Assembly (NCBI GenBank): GCA_002794735.1
Contig: NBAZ01000004.1
Coordinates: 186,001 to 250,000 of the forward strand
Origin: Pyrrhoderma lamaoense
Lineage: Eukaryota > Basidiomycota > Agaricomycetes > Hymenochaetales > Hymenochaetaceae
Reading direction: 5' to 3'
DNA length: 64,000 bases
Shown here: one piece after another, positions 44,988-56,652 of the stretch
Layout of the letters: every line of letters starts with the position of its first letter
Numbering within the stretch: the stretch's first letter is position 1
Made by a program: the position numbers and the translations under genes
Notes under the pieces: generated by a model
Told to the model about the DNA's origin: nothing
Databases searched by the model: none
Seen by the model: only the letters and a program-made list of their open reading frames with translations

Positions 44988-47900
44988 TTATTCGTGACCA
45001 TTCATCTCGAGCTCGCCCAGCGAGAACTGCAAGTCGGGATCAAGTTGAAATTCACCTCCATCGAAACCATGCCAAAGTCCGCCTTGTTGCTCGTCAAACC
45101 CCCAGATGTGTAATTGCGTATGAACTCAAGTCCAGCGAAGGGTAATCCAGGCGTTGCGAAAGATGACGTCGGGGGTGAATTCCCTTGTCCAGGTAGCGGT
45201 TGTTGCAATCCCAGCATTGATCCAAGTGTCGGACCATATGACAATAAACTATGATCTACAACGCTCTGAGGTAAGGGATTTGGTGGGTTATAATTATAAC
45301 TATTCGTGTTGATATTGTCAGAATCTTGCGAGAAATTTCGATACATCTCCCCATTACTCCAATTCAAGTCCGAGTTCGGTAGACCAAAAGAGTAAGTTGA
45401 CAAGTTTGATTCGGTAGAAGACGGAAGTGCTGGACCAAAGACCGGAGAAGTAGTCGCGAAAGATACCTGCCGTTCACCGTTTTTGCCCGTGCTTCTACTG
45501 TATCTTTCCATTGTATTTGATAACTGGTTGTCTGTGAATGCAGGTTGCTGACCATTTGAAGAGAAACCAGATGCGAAGGACTGGTAAGGTTGTCCAGGGA
45601 GAGATCCTGAGTAAGAACTTGACAAGTCAGAATGATCCATTTCATCATGTACACGTTTCTGAGATAATGCGCGCCGAGCTTGAAATTTTATCAGTATATA
45701 TCCTTTCACAAATGAACGGATATAACATACCTAAACCTGAAGGCCCTGGAGCGGACGAGCGTGATCTTTGAACAGATAATGATCTTGTTCTCTCTCGATC
45801 CCGAGCTTCGCGTGTATCTCGGGATTTCCCCCTAATAGTCTTTTGCTTAACTACTCTCCCGGAGGAAGGAGCTCTTTGTAGATCTGGTGATCGCTCAGGC
45901 GAGGAAGGGGAACATGGGCCACCGTATGGTGAGGGGCTCTGGGATGGGTTCAGCCCAAAGTGTGCGTCCTTGCTTATTGCTTCCCTCGCTGTACCAGAGA
46001 GATCTGAAAGCAACTCCCTACACTTCCTTGCGCCTGGCCATATTCCTTCCCAAGCTGACACAACCCCCATGCAACTCTCCGCTTCGGCCATAGCAGCATT
46101 TGCGGCTTCTTTGTCGGAGATGTGCATAGCATATAAGAGTATTATGACGGCAGAGCTGAAGAGATGCTGGATGAAGAATGCCAGATGGTGAGACTGTGGG
46201 ACTACATTCTTCACGGATGGCGCAAGTCGTATGCAGGAGCGAGCTGTATGCACAGCTTTAATAGAATTTGATACCCCCTGAAATGGGCTTTGAGATAATG
46301 GAAGGAAGTTACGATGTAATGTTGTGAGAATAGAGTAATAGTGACTACATAGAACAGCACCCATAGTGACTTGTGATTCAGTTGTTGGGGATGATTTAAA
46401 TGTCGCCGGAAGTCTATTACACCAGTCCATTAACTCTGAATCAAGCACAGCTGCCTGTTCAGTCAGTTCCTTAACCTTTTCAGGTTCAAGATGTTCCCTG
46501 AAACTGTCAATACCATAGATCCTGCGGCACACTCGGCCTGCGATGCGATAAAGGTCAACTAGAGCAACAAACCCAACCATAAGGGACGGAGGTTTTTCAT
46601 CCATCGGAGCACCCGAGAAAAACTGGGGAAGTTCTTCGTCATCATATTCGAAAGGATACTCAGCATCACAATCACTATCCTCTATCCCAAGAGGGCGCCC
46701 AAGAGCCATAGCTAGCATCCGATCTAATGAATAGACACTCCAGAAAACTTTACGTCGAACCTGCTTTTCAAGGGGTGTTATTGATGCATGGCGGGTAAAC
46801 CTCTGAAATAGTCATGAATAAGCTAGGACAGGTGACAGAAGAGTAGATTATAGCTTACATGTAATCCAAGATCTTGAGCCATCCTCACCGCTTGTCCTAC
46901 CAAAAGCCATGCTTGGGGTAGGCAATTTACTGCACATAGGAAGGATGAGAGTAAGACGATGCACTGTACATGTGCCATTTGTATAGAGGCATGACTGATA
47001 TAGTGTAAGACTAAGGCGCTATTGTTTTGGTGTTAGAGGACTATTTAAACAAAAACGATTCCGTTCACTAACCGCTCATAATAAACCATACCGCGGCCTG
47101 ATTCATCTCCGACACGAAGTCTTGGGTCATCTACAACACGTGCAGCGCATGCAAAAATAGCGAAGACCAAAGAAATGAAAGGAGTCTTTTCTCGCATGGA
47201 GCGGGCATCGCGCTTTGAGTCCATTAATTCTTTGTATGCATCAAGAAAAGATGGCTTATCGACGACCGGTATGAGAAAATGTAAACGAGTGAAGAACGCA
47301 TCAACCTTTACACTGATTGTTCAGGCGAAAAGCTTTGAGTGTCATTTGATATGAGCTACATACCAACTTATCAGCTAGATCCCTCTCTGGATATTCAACT
47401 TCGTCTGCCCCAGGAAGGGAAGTGAAGTTCCCAAAGTACACAGAAGCTGGGAAGTACAGTTTATTTGCGCTGGGTCCTGGAGAATGAGGATCCTCTTCTG
47501 CAGGGGAAACTCGACTAAGAGGTGATGTAGTCAAAGCACGGAAAGACTGGATGAGAGACATTGTAGAGGAACCACCGATCCAGCGTAGATGACCATGGTC
47601 ATCAAGCGCGAGCTGACCGAATGCATCAGAGACTTCCTCTTCTTCTTTACTTGACGTCACAGAAGGTGATTTTGGCATCGGAGAAGTCGATTGCTCCGAA
47701 GATGCACGCTCTCTTCTGGCATAGGTGTTAGGTGGGCTCGGACTCTGTTGCTGCTGCTGATTCGCTGCTGCTCCATTCTGAGCTTTCAATGCCGCTAGGA
47801 TACTCTGAACTGGAGCCTGACCACCGTTGGGCGCCTTCTCTATTACCTCGACAATAGGAGCCACCTGCTTAAATACCTCTTCCATGTGCATAAGGCGTGC

Positions 47901-48295
47901 CTCTAATTCTTGTACGTAGCTGTTGTGCCGTATTAGTAAAAGATCAGTCGTTGTATTGTAATCGAGGACATACTGTCTACTAAGAGCAGCCCTGTCTTTC
48001 GTCTGCAACCAAGTGCATTGTGCATTTCCAGATGAGCATTGGGAGCATACTGGCTCAGTACCATCGCATTTTATCTTCTTTCTCCTACAAAACGAACAAC
48101 AGCATCATCAGTGTTTTGAGAATTAACGTGGGGCGGTGTGTGTCACGCACCGACAATTCTCGCATGCTCTCCAAACCCTTCGCCTCTGAAGCTGAACAGG
48201 CTTCTGACCAGCATCCGTAGATGGCTGCTGGTCTTGAGCCCGTTTCTTCTTGGGGGCTGGCTCATCAGCGACGCTTGTCCTTTTTCCTCTTGCAT
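44988..48295 (-). CDS. Zn2Cys6 transcription factor with fungal-specific regulatory domain
   Basis: MQEEKRTSVADEP begins the protein if one A is added to the five-base run at 48281-48285; as written no ATG is in frame with the zinc cluster, CENCRRKKIKC then DGTEPVCSQCSSGNAQC (about residues 45-72), which is split by intron 1. A linker ALSRHYVQELEARLMHMEEV gives a dimerisation coiled coil. The regulatory domain has FFTRLHFLIPVVDKPSFLDA, LVGQAVRMAQDLGLH, RRKVFWSVYSLDRMLAMALG and RPLGIEDSDCDAEYPFE. The C-terminus is Ser/Gln-rich and ends GLWHGFDGGEFQLDPDLQFS after a frame break at about 45099-45103 (CCCCC). Both repairs are one base. Targets unknown. Confidence 0.88.
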
Positions 48296-49201
48296 AACGA
48301 AAGGTAGAGAAGGTGTCTAATATGCGGGGGTATTACATTTAATGATTGACCCGTGGGAATCGGTGTACAAATATTGTGTACCCCGAACCCCATAGAAAGT
48401 CATAGTATTATTATCAGTGGTCGTCAAAGAAGGTCCAAGTCTGAGTCAACTACTTCTTCCTTCTTTGAAAGTGAAGCCATCAATTCTCCTTTTTTGGAGC
48501 GCTTAAACACCCTTTCCAATCAAACAAGGGCTTCCTAGATTTTTCCGCATGTCTCGCTCAAGGGCGTCGAATACCCTCTTATGGCCAAACCTCCTATTTT
48601 TCTATTTCTCTTTTTATAAAATTGGGAACTGCGGTTGCTTTCCCACTTATCATTATATAGTTCAGTTATCAATGAAGTAGACCCTATTATTAATAATTAT
48701 AATACTAATATTATTACTATTGATGAATCCCTCAGCGATTTTCTGGAAGTGATCGTAGCGACACGTGTTCAATAACCTGGCTTCTAGCAAAACGGTAATG
48801 TCTTCATTTTATCAAACAAGAAGCAAGTAGTACATGCGCCCGGTGTGGTCCAAGGGCCGTTTTGGGGTTTTCAGTGCAAAGTTTAGGCTACAAACCAAAC
48901 GAAAGCCGAGGATATATATGACTTTTGTGATTTCGGTATCCTTTCTCCATTCTGCAATCACAATTGGAATTGTACACCATTGTCTGTATACCGATCTCGT
49001 GCACACTGTGGCACGTAGAGCTTTTGTGAAGCGAATGTCAAGGATGAAGAGGGAGAGGCCTACTGCATAATTTTCTTCTGTCTCAGAATGAAATCCATTA
49101 TTTTAATCTGTAATGGTAAACAAATAAGCCCAAATAATGATGAATTGTGTGACCAAAAACACATTTACGAGTGATCGACGGTTTACTTTCTCCAGCACAC
49201 A
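48296..49201. other. Divergent intergenic region, regulator / PAB2
   Basis: 906 bp. Short frames at 48353-48538 and 48834-49070 show no homology. An AT-rich run lies at 48685-48722 (taataattataatactaat). Promoters of both genes should lie here; no specific site recognised. Confidence 0.45.
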
Positions 49202-50186
49202 ATGGCAGACGAGGCAGGGTCTAAGCCAACACTTGAAAACACGGAGGCTGATGTCGCCACAATAGAGGATGATGCTGAAGCGGAAGTAAGTACCCTTTAT
49301 ATATTCCTACTTACCTATATATACTAAGAGCGTATTTTTTTTTCTGCTGAATCGTCTCATACCACCCTTACCTATGTCTACTCGTCTTAATAAATAACAA
49401 TGCCCAATCGTTTCCTTGATACAGGAAATTCTTGCTATGAAGGCACGTCTGGAGGAGATTGAAAAAGAGGCAGCAGCTCTACGCGAGCTGCGAGAAGCCC
49501 AGGAAAAAGAGGCCAAGGCTATAGCTGCGGTAGCAGGACCTACTGAATCAGATGCAATGGAAACAGAAGATGACCGACAGGCTGCCGACGAACGAAGTGT
49601 TTATGTTGGAAATGTACGTTACTACTCTGAATACATTAACTCGTTTTGTGAGCTGAAGTCTTTATATCAACATAGGTCGATTATAGTGCATCCCCCGAAG
49701 AGATTCAATCACATTTCCAAGCTTGTGGTACTATAAACAGGGTCACAATACTTTGTGATAAATTTACTGGACATCCAAAAGGGTTCGTCATGTATCATAA
49801 CCACAAGTGACGATTCGAGACTGACTTCATATTATTTAGTTACGCATACGTAGAATTTGCTGAACCATCATTCGTGGAGACTGCTCAGTCACTGAACGAC
49901 TCCCTATTTAAGGGAAGATTAATTAAAGTTTGTAATCAACATCTACCTTGCAGGTATACCAACTGAACATGTCTCTATAGGTTACTCCAAAGCGTACAAA
50001 CATTCCTGGTTTCAATCGGGGCCGAGGGCGTGGACGGGGATTCCGAGGAGCAAGTCGTGGGTATTATGGATTCCATCCGTACCGAGCAAGGGGCAGGTAA
50101 GGTTCTTGCGATATCTCACAGGCGAAAGGATATAAACCATCTGACACGATTCCATGCTAATCAGGGGGAGAGCCCGAGGCTTTTGA
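49202..50186 (+). CDS. PAB2: Nuclear poly(A)-binding protein PAB2/PABPN1
   Basis: Exon 1 (49202-49285) encodes an acidic N-terminus. Next is a Glu/Ala-rich coiled coil [20 protein letters not shown], as in PABPN1. The single RRM has RNP2 [26 protein letters not shown] and RNP1 [15 protein letters not shown]2 and RNP1 are each next to an intron. The C-terminus is Arg/Gly-rich ([19 protein letters not shown], then RARGRGRARGF across the last intron), a target for arginine methylation. It binds nascent poly(A) tails and controls their length. Introns sit after AEAE, VGN, PKG, LIK and RARG. Confidence 0.93.
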
Positions 50187-50506
50187 TATCTATATGTATT
50201 TCTCTTTCTCTAAACTTATATATCATGTAGTACGATTTGCGTTACACTCGAGTGCTTTTTAGTGTTGCCATTATCATTATTTTACACTCTAAACATGTCT
50301 TTTGTCTGAGTCTGATTTCAAGTCTAGACAGTAAATACCACATCTCATGCACTCTAGTGTGACCAGATCCAATCAAGAATACATGAGAAACAGTAGCGGC
50401 AAATTCTGCAACTATTCTTCACAGTACAACATACTTTTAGGAAGCAAAGACGAAACGTAAGAAACAAGGACGAAAAGGAACAGAACGACCCTGAACCGTA
50501 TTCGAC
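50187..50506. other. Convergent intergenic region, PAB2 / SmF
   Basis: 320 bp containing the 3' ends of two convergent genes. No coding or RNA signal noticed. Confidence 0.4.
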
Positions 50507-50985
50507 CTAATTTTCGGGAGGTGCCTCTCTGTGAAAAAGGGAGTACATGTTAATATAAGAACATAGAAGTATCAATTAAGAGACTACTTATAATGTATAA
50601 GACGTTGTTACACCTTTAAAGAACAGCCTTCAGTCATGTCTAGCTTCAAAATAGTATAGTATCTGCTCACCTAATAAACACCTCGCCCAAAGCACCAGCA
50701 GACTTCCCGTCTACATACTCCTCTGTGTTTGCCAGCTGTCGATGGTAAATTGAGATAAACAGAAGAGGCGTGGGTTAAAGGGGAAACTTGCCTGTAAGTT
50801 CATATACCCATCAGTACTAACAAGAAATCCTTTGTATTCAAGCCCCCATTTTAATCGGACACAAACAGATTTCCCAGTCAATTCGTGTAAGAAAGGTTTC
50901 GGATTCGTAGGTGCGACCTGCAAGGATTAATATCATCAGCGGGTGAGTTAACGGTGATAAGTATATGATAATTCACCGTAGACAT
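50507..50985 (-). CDS. SMF1: Small nuclear ribonucleoprotein SmF
   Basis: Exon 1 is 9 nt (MST, 50985-50977). Then [60 protein letters not shown] and [11 protein letters not shown] make a complete Sm fold: Sm1 up to MNLQL, Sm2 at [13 protein letters not shown]. SmF is in the seven-membered Sm ring on U1, U2, U4 and U5 RNAs. The intron after NLQ is GC-AG (50791-50736). The last exon is only seven codons or so; I read IKAPPEN then stop at 50507, but a different acceptor could change the tail. It is head-to-head with NC2-beta, with 215 bp between starts. Confidence 0.92.
50736..50791 (-). other. SMF1: GC-AG intron in SmF
   Basis: Donor TTACAG|GCAAGT and acceptor CGACAG|CTGGC, 56 nt. It joins DGYMNLQ to [10 protein letters not shown] exactly as in SmF of other organisms. 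The donor fits the known GC-AG consensus. Confidence 0.85.
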
Positions 50986-51200
50986 ATTTCAACAGTGAGG
51001 AGAGAACGAGGTCGAGGCTAAAAGCTTTGCTCTTGATCAACTCTTAGCAGCAGCAACACGGTTATCCCACGTCTTACGTAACATACAGTACTTTATATTC
51101 GTCCGTCAACTCTACATTTCATTAGTTTCCAAACTACCTACGAGTTCGCCAATTCATTGTCGACAACAACTCACAAAGACGATAACGAGCCTCAGATAAG
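50986..51200. promoter_or_regulatory. Divergent promoter, SmF / NC2-beta
   Basis: 215 bp between two start codons. No TATA box evident. Inferred from gene orientation only. Confidence 0.5.
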
Positions 51201-51891
51201 ATGTCTGACCGTGAGGGTGCGAGCGGAGCAGCAGCGTTGGACGATGAACTCTCACTTCCCAAGGCGACTGTTTCAAAGATGATCAGCGGTACGCGTTTAT
51301 GCATACGTTCATTTAACACACTCTTTTTGACCTATGGGTGATGTTTTGGATAAGCTAGAGTTACTTCCTAACGAGGTGACTTGCTCAAAGGAAACAAGAG
51401 ACCTGATTATCGAGTGTTGTGTCGGTAAGCAGGTCTATTCTCTCTTTGCATTCAAACTCACCCAAACCTCAATGTAAATGAAGAATTTATCCATCTCATA
51501 TCATCAGAAGCAAACGAAATTTGTGAGCAAGAATCAAAGAAGACAATTGCACCAGATCATATCATTACTGCTCTCAAGGTTTGTCCATAAATAACTTTTC
51601 ATTCCACTGTAGTAGCCCAGACTTCTTAAATTTAGAAACTTGGCTTCGAAGATTTCACTACTGAAGTTGAAGATGTTCTAAAGGACCATAAGAAGCTTGT
51701 AAAGGTATGCAAAAGGATCTTATACGTTATCAACATCACCCCCATTCGCACACTAAAACCGTTTGATAAAGGATCGCGAAAAGAAGGTTTCAAAACTCGA
51801 GCAATCCGGTCTTACGGAGGAAGAACTTCTGGCTCAACAAGAAGCGTTATTCGCTGCTAGCCGAAAGCGCTATGAGGCAAGCCAACAGTAA
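51201..51891 (+). CDS. NC2-beta (Dr1) histone-fold TBP regulator
   Basis: Five exons. After MSDREGASGAA comes the histone fold: LPKATVSKMISELLPNEVTC, SKETRDLIIECCVEFIHLIS, SEANEICEQESKKTIAPDHI and ITALKKLGFEDFTTEVEDVL, then a charged tail LEQSGLTEEELLAQQEALFA. This is Dr1/NC2-beta, which pairs with NC2-alpha (DRAP1) to cap TBP-DNA complexes and restrain Pol II initiation. The LTEEELLAQQ.LFA tail is shared with known Dr1 proteins. Introns sit after SKMIS, ECCV, ITALK and KKLVK. The start ATG is the first in frame and the length is usual. Confidence 0.93.
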
Positions 51892-52082
51892 TATTTCATG
51901 TAGTCCAGGGGAACCGTTTGTTAGAGTATCGTTCACTTCATTTGGCGTTTTTAATTGTATTTCTCGAGATTTTACATTATATTTGTTATGATGTTTAGCG
52001 TACTCATTCGCATGTATTTATAGCTTTGACATCTGTGACTAATGCCACTAATTCTGCGTTATTGAAATTCTTAATACTTTCA

Positions 52083-53558
52083 CTACTTAACGATAATCTT
52101 TGAAAGTCTCTCTTTCAACTTAGTTAATCTTGACATTGGATTGTCGCCATTCCATAGTTCACCTTCCAAAGTTCCCTGATGTTCCGGTAACCCTAGTTGC
52201 TCGATAATGTATGAAGCGGATACCGTTGCGAAGAGAGTAGCTTGCCAATGTTAATGTTCTCAGTGAAAATTCTATGTGCTTCTGCGAATCTCCAATCCTA
52301 CCTTCAAAGACATCCCCTTTCGTAAGTAACAATCCTGCGGACAGCCCTCCTAGAAAACCATTTCCGGCACCTAAGAAGATCATGACATGTAAGTGTACTA
52401 AAGCTGAGAATATAGGAGATCAGGCGTACCCGTAACATCAACAACCTTGCCCATATCTGCATCGGTCCAATATGCATCTACCCAGAAGCCTGGCTTGTCG
52501 CGGGTCGCAACGTATGCGCCCAGGGTTCCGCTTCTTATGATTACATGCCCTTTGCCTTTTGAGCCAACCCCAAATTCAAGTAAACGGGAGCATGCTTCTT
52601 CTATTGCCTTTTTTGACGGGGGTTGGGGCATTGAAAGAAGAGATAAGGCCTCATCTGCGTTTGGACTGTCACGGACAGCACTTGAATAGAGGATAAAGTT
52701 CGATTTCAAGTCCGGTTTTTTCTCACCTGAGAATATCAATATTCGGGAGAACTTCAATTAGTGCTGGGAGCTCTTCGGGAATGCATCTATCCTTGCAGAT
52801 CAAAAAATAAATATTCAGCTTTCAAGAAAAGTCTGGGCAGTAACATATACGGACAGGGATGGGCTCGTAGATAGTCACGGGTTTCCAGTTGTGAATGGTG
52901 AGAATCTCGGATACAATTGCATGCGCCCGGGATGGAGAGCATATAAAGTGTATGTTTGCAGGTTTATCCAGCGGCGTCCCTATGAGATCTTTAGGAGTCA
53001 ATCTCTGCCTTGGTGTGAGATATTTGAATCTAAATAGGATGATAATTCGGATCAACAATTATATGAAAATGAGAAGAGTGGTTCAACCCTCTATTATCCC
53101 CTCGATAGATATTTGCTGCACGAGTAGTGATCCGCTCCTGATCATCTCTGAATATCCACATATCTGCTCCATATGTTTGTAATTTTGCCTGGATATTCGA
53201 AGGGAAGTCTCTTCCACGATCAACAATCATCCCAACTTTAGTGGCGGGAAGCCTTGTTAACACAAGATACAGGAATAGTGGATAGCTTTACATTTAGTGC
53301 CGTCGGCCGTAGAGTCATTAAATTAAAACGCTCACCAGATACGGGCCCCCAAAGTTGCATATGTACCTCCACCTCCTATCTTCAGCAAAAGCCAGAAGTT
53401 TCACAAGACATAAGTCTCATGACATATCAATTGTAACAACTTCTTATCACCTGAGCCTCAATAGACTTTCCAGTCTCATTTCCTTCCTCATCCAGGAACA
53501 CAAACTCGTCAATTATAAACATACCCAACGTCACAAAATGACGGGCTTCATCCGTCAT
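52083..53558 (-). CDS. MAK32-like PfkB-family protein
   Basis: Begins MTDEARHFVTLGMFIIDEFV; then IGGGGTYATLGARIW (substrate-side Gly motif of ribokinases), KVGMIVDRGRDFPSNI, GTPLDKPANIHFICSPSRAH, NWKPVTIYEPIPDRCIP, VDVTGAGNGFLGGLSAGLLL and a C-terminal helix. The fold and motif order are those of the PfkB kinases, and the best-known relative with this pattern is yeast Mak32, needed for L-A double-stranded RNA virus propagation. In active ribokinases the second motif ends GAGD, with Asp as catalytic base; here it is GAGN. So the protein may bind a sugar or nucleotide without phosphorylating it. The biological role in this fungus is unknown. Confidence 0.82.
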
Positions 53559-53769
53559 GGTACAGAAGGTGTCCTTTTATCGTGATGAAGAAGCACTACA
53601 AACCAACTCTGACCTTACAATTAATAGAGGTTTGTAGTAAGTTACAAAGTGCATATATGGATTTAGCTTGCGTGACACATGCACTATCCATATAAGTCAA
53701 TTGGAATTGATTTCTATCTCAGTTTTGTTCTCCCATCATCGTCTCGCATAAAAGACACAGTGCTAAATC
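53559..53769. promoter_or_regulatory. Divergent promoter, MAK32-like / PPTase
   Basis: 211 bp between opposite start codons. Nothing specific recognised. Confidence 0.4.
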
Positions 53770-55066
53770 ATGGAGATTTGGGCTATTTTTCTTCCTGAAG
53801 AAGGTTTATCTGAAGATGTATGCTTCTTTCTTGCACACTGGTCACAGGCTTCAATTTCTCATCCTTTTCCATCGATGCCATGAATACTCTATTGAATGAG
53901 AAGATGTATGAATCTGGTCTTAAGCTTGTTGATGACGAGTCCAGAACGAGAATCAAACGATTCTATCACAAGAAGGACTCTTATCGTGAGATGCTGTCCA
54001 GCCTGTTAAAAAAATAGTCTATTTAGCCACTGGTTCTCACTCCTTGTCTGTCGATTGACTGACTCGGCGTAAACGGTTCCGTTACGCGTCTCGAAGGATG
54101 TCTACTCGGCCGACTACTACCTCGCCTTCTGTTAAGGCAATACGGTATCCCAGTCAAAGATGCTGAGTTCAACCGCACGCCGCCAGGAAAGCCTTACGTT
54201 GTATGTGCCTTGTCCTCTCCACAGGGCTTCTCGTTCTCTGCCATCCGACACTCTTCTTAAATTCCACTTCTTTAGAGTACGCCACTCCTGGAACGGTCTG
54301 TTGGATTCAACATTTCGCACGATAACGAATATGTAGTCATGGCCTACCAGACGGTTGCACTAAGCGCTGAAGAAGAAACTTCAATTCATTCTGAAAATGA
54401 ACCCCAATTGAAGAAGGAAGTCTTGGACGTAACAAAAATCGGCATCGATGTCATGAAAGTAGCATTACCTCGGTTTGAGAAAAGTTTTCCGTCATTTGTT
54501 CAGAGTATCTCCGATACGGTATGTTTATTATTTAATGACGCATGTATTCTTGCGAAGTGCATATCATCTCCACTCTCTTGCATACATTACCTCTATTCTG
54601 TGATATCCCTTTTATCACATTATTTTCCCACATTTTTGCATATCTCATTATCCTTCTTCCGTGGCAGCTGACGACCCTTGAACAACGCACGTTACTGGAG
54701 ATCTCCGACCTAAATGATGCCCTTCAGCGCCTTTATCTGGTCTGGACCTTGAAGGAAGCATATACTAAAGCACTTGGCCTTGGGCTAGGTTTCGACTTTA
54801 AGCGTATCGAAGTCGATACTATTGGTCACAAGATCACTGTTGATAGTGTTGCCCCCTTTGGTTGGGAATTTATTACATTTGCTCTAGTGGCTCCCTCAGG
54901 GAATAAATATCAAGTTGCGGCTGCTCGTCAGACCAACCAAGTATCAGCGTCAGATGGACATGTGGACTTTCGGGGCACTATAGGCACGAGTTCGGATAGC
55001 AGTTTATCAAAATGGTTCCGTCACTATTTTGCAACTCCATTTATCAGTCGGACTGCGGAAAAGTAG
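53770..55066 (+). CDS. 4'-Phosphopantetheinyl transferase (Sfp/Lys5 type)
   Basis: MEIWAIFLPEEGLSED is exon 1; an intron to 53910 skips a frame full of low-quality sequence, then MYESGLKLVDDESRTRIKRF, YHKKDSYRCLLGRLLPRLLL. The catalytic motifs are in order: FNRTPPGKPYV, ERSVGFNISHDNEYV, KIGIDVMKVALPR (Mg-binding Asp) and LVWTLKEAYTKALGLGLGFD (W-KEAY-KA motif). The enzyme transfers phosphopantetheine from CoA to carrier proteins (fatty acid synthase, alpha-aminoadipate reductase, PKS/NRPS). Introns contain a run of A7, which may explain the false short frame at 53820. The C-terminus (WFRHYFATPFISRTAEK) is basic. Confidence 0.9.
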
Positions 55067-55243
55067 ATGTGGATTATTTTTGAAGGAGAATTCGTTTATA
55101 TTAAGAATTACGGATACATTTTACTACTACTGTACTATGAATATACGAACTTTATACTTGTACTTCCGGAGAATTAAAGAAAACTATGAACGTGTATACA
55201 AATAATGCAACAACCCATGACCACAATGTGAAACAACAATGTT

Positions 55244-56323
55244 TTAGTACAAGCCGATATCGAAGTCAGAAACCGTTTGATGAGAGTTTTCAGGTTCGGT
55301 AGGCACGTCTGAGGCGGGCTTTGCTTTTATTCGGTCAACGGTTGTAGTCCCTTTAGGGTCTTTCCATGGTGCCCATCGGTAACCCGCAAGTTCGGCAGTG
55401 ACGAGTTCAGGAAGAGTAGAAAGAATTTGGACGACTTGGGAGTAAAATGACTAAAAAAGGCACAAAATCAAGGACAAATAAGAGATGAGAAACGCCGATG
55501 ATCAAGCATCATTATTATACGGAGTGCTTACCTCGTCGGGTTGGTTGAAAGCATGATACATTGTCATGATGTGAAGGTGATGAAGGTGTGGGAGGTTCCC
55601 CGCAAGGCAGTGAAGAATAGAAGGAGATAGTGAGGTTGTGAAGGCGCCGAAAATGGTAATAGTCGAGGAAGAACGCGAGAGCGCGTCGATGACGGTTTGG
55701 GAGAGTTCACCAGAAAAGAGGTGAATACTCTCAAGCGGTCGATCTGGTGCTAGTATAGTCGCAACATCACTCGAACCCATAAATGTCTGTAAGCGCGGAA
55801 GTATTCCTGGAGGTAGCTCAGGAAGGTCTGAGAGTGTAGTTGAGTAGTCGGCAAGCTGAAGCGCCTTTATGCAAGGCGTGTGGTACAAGAAAGAACAGAG
55901 AGCAGAATTGAATGGCAAATTACATGAGAAGTTCACAAGACGCGCATATATCGTGCCTTCTCTCTCGGCAGCGAGGAAGACACTACTAGCACTCTGTGGG
56001 AGCACAAGGTCGAGAGACACTAGATTTTGGGCGTCGGCCAGGACAGCCCCAAGCAGATCGACCAGGGACCACAGGAGAGGTGAGGTTGGATCTGTTCTGA
56101 AAGAAAGCTGGCGAACATAGCGTGCCAGAAATTGTTTGGTACGCAAAGTTCTGAAGCAACGAGCTGCCTTTGCAGGAGAAGTAAATACAAGAGAACGGTA
56201 GAGGTATCGCTGGGCGGAGGGATATAGAGAAGAGCTGACTCGGGCGACTGCGGGGAGGTCATTTTCAGCGACAAACTGGCAAAGGACGTCAAGAACGTCG
56301 ACTGGAAGGCTTTCCAAAGCCAT
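55244..56323 (-). CDS. F-box protein
   Basis: Exon 1 (56323 to about 55531) starts MALESLPVDVLDVLCQFVAE then NDLPAVARVSSSLYPSAQRY, an F-box-like start (LP.dvL..i...L...a.vs..), followed by YLYRSLVFTSPAKAARCFRT. The rest is leucine-rich and repeats a hydrophobic-strand pattern (LVSLDLVLPQ, LVNFSCNLPF, IKALQLADYS, LPRLQTFMGS, LESIHLFSGE, LPHLHHLHIM), consistent with irregular leucine-rich repeats. The second exon ends FDIGLY. F-box proteins link substrates to Skp1-cullin ubiquitin ligases; Agaricomycetes have many. Substrate unknown. Confidence 0.72.
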
Positions 56324-56652
56324 TCTGTTGAGTAGGATGAAGGGCTAAGACGAGGATAGTAAAAAGGACATCGCTTTATTTAAAGAGAACTTGAAACGCG
56401 ATGACTGGGATCAATTAGTTGTACAGCAGGCCTAGGGGATATACTCCCATAACAAGTAGTCAGTGGATTCTTGTATTTTAATATAATATGTAATATTATT
56501 TTTATTCCAATATTGATCATGACTAATAACTTCCTTTTAGCCATACCTACTTAAATTTAGACTTGGAATATGACAACAACCGATTATTTATTTATTATCA
56601 GTCCCGTCACCGTCATCGTCCAATAGTCTCAAAGACTTTCTGCTCCCTCTCC
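56324..56652. promoter_or_regulatory. Divergent promoter, F-box / AspRS
   Basis: 329 bp between opposite start codons. AT-rich tract at about 56475-56520; no known site recognised. Confidence 0.4.

Noticed and set aside
48834..49070. 78-codon frame upstream of PAB2
   Set aside because: No homology and no signs of coding; overlaps a probable divergent promoter.
13546..55066. Biosynthetic gene cluster (PPTase, P450, regulators, permease)
   Set aside because: These genes are scattered among housekeeping genes, and no PKS, NRPS, terpene synthase or similar core enzyme is present.
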